A stretch of 33,894 nucleotides of DNA from Planctomycetota bacterium. Its GTDB lineage: Bacteria > Planctomycetota > Planctomycetia > Planctomycetales > Planctomycetaceae. The DNA lies in the NCBI GenBank assembly GCA_003670925.1, contig QWQG01000188.1:1-33894 (forward strand), read 5' to 3'. The notes under the pieces are model-generated. The model ran no database searches. It worked only from the letters and a program-made list of their open reading frames with translations, and had not been told where the DNA came from. The position numbers and the translations under genes were made by a program. Shown one piece after another: positions 33,442 to 33,894 of this stretch (the stretch's first letter is position 1; each line of letters starts with the position of its first letter).

Positions 33442-33894
33442 TCGTAAAATTCAACTCGACCTCTGTCGATAGAACACGGCCACGGAGATTTTCTGAAGGT
33501 CGTGCTTATAGTCGATTGATGTGAGCTTCGACCGGATTCGGTCAGCGATTCCGTGAGTTTCCCGCGTGAAGTAACACTCTCCCCAGCGAAAGCCATCTAG
33601 GAGTTTGTCCTGCTACCTGTCATCAAACGTCGCTGAATTGAGTTGAGAAAAAGTTTTTTTCGGCCTGCGGATTGCCGTAGAGCCGATGACATGATTTCGA
33701 CATAGGGACATGGATTTTGGGTTCTTCTCGGATTTGAGTGGCGACACGTGGAATTTCTGTGGAATTCGGAGTTGCGTTGATGGGTTCAAAGTTGCATTGG
33801 ATACCGTCATTCAGATGAGTCCAGCTAGACTCCGCGATGTAAACACGCCAATGCAATAGGAATACAACAGCAGCACGAGCATCATTCGTGGATG
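33442..33894. other. Right-edge region with no established gene
   Basis: This is 453 bp upstream of the OleA-like gene, AT-richer than its neighbours. A minus-strand frame is open from the window edge to a stop at 33623 (separate entry). I see no tRNA, clear promoter or terminator; a GTTTTTTTCGG tract lies at about 33653-33663. Confidence 0.4.
33623..33892 (-). CDS. Possible C-terminal fragment of a gene entering from the right edge
   Basis: The frame has no stop from the window edge to TGA at 33623-33625 (90 codons including the stop). Its translation (for example CNFEPINATPNSTEIPRVAT and KSCHRLYGNPQAEKNFF) has unremarkable composition and no motif I recognise. It could be the 3' end of a minus-strand gene starting outside the window, or chance. 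A neighbouring minus-strand frame near the edge encodes a signal-peptide-like MMLVLLLYSYCIGVF before stopping, so a small frameshift in a short secreted protein is another possibility. Confidence 0.2.
   Translation of the reverse strand, partial: STNDARAAVVFLLHWRVYIAESSWTHLNDGIQCNFEPINATPNSTEIPRVATQIREEPKIHVPMSKSCHRLYGNPQAEKNFFSTQFSDV

Overview
The window looks like a chromosomal segment of a member of the Planctomycetota. The evidence is the co-occurrence of families largely typical of that phylum. They are a giant secreted protein with an LEPR-XLL-type N-terminus, a BBP7-like outer-membrane barrel protein, three DUF1501 proteins, a PSCyt1/DUF1549/DUF1553 (PSD) protein, a PPC-domain secreted protein, a formylglycine-type sulfatase and a Tat-exported Gfo/Idh/MocA oxidoreductase. 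I see no rRNA, tRNA, CRISPR array, insertion sequence or phage gene. Genus cannot be named from the sequence alone.

Layout. Positions 1-4043 (minus) hold two cell-surface genes: the 5' part of a large SdrD_B/DUF11 repeat protein cut by the left edge, and a cysteine-rich BBP7-like protein. nadD follows at 4361-4972 (minus). A 740-bp region with little in it leads to a 4-kb gene (5713-9756, plus) for a two-TM, coiled-coil FtsK/SpoIIIE-type ATPase. Convergent to it is an ECF sigma factor with a membrane-protein partner (9778-10892, minus). asd (11056-12069) and feoA-feoB (12320-14970) lie on the plus strand; a 7-1-7 palindrome resembling a Fur box precedes feoA. A rhomboid protease gene (15144-16157) is on the minus strand.

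Positions 16252-20349 (minus) form a three-gene set: sulfatase, then Tat-exported oxidoreductase, then sialidase-like hydrolase. This looks like a locus for attacking sulfated or sialylated glycans. It is preceded by a Uma2-family gene with an altered active-site motif and by a DUF1501 gene that overlaps it. glgC (22794-24089) is divergent from that DUF1501 gene.

Positions 24313-32075 (minus) are a likely operon, read right to left: DUF1501, PPC-domain protein, PSCyt1/DUF1549/DUF1553 protein, DUF1501. The middle pair share a TAATG stop/start overlap. This exported system has no established function and is the most system-like unit in the window. Upstream of it, at 32347-33441 (minus), is a thiolase that matches OleA (long-chain beta-ketoacid/olefin pathway) better than FabH, because it keeps the OleA glutamate as well as the Cys-His-Asn triad.

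Most genes are intact and start with a recognisable Shine-Dalgarno sequence. Several use GTG. Start corrections are given in the entries for the BBP7-like, FtsK-like, FeoB, rhomboid, Uma2 and OleA-like genes.
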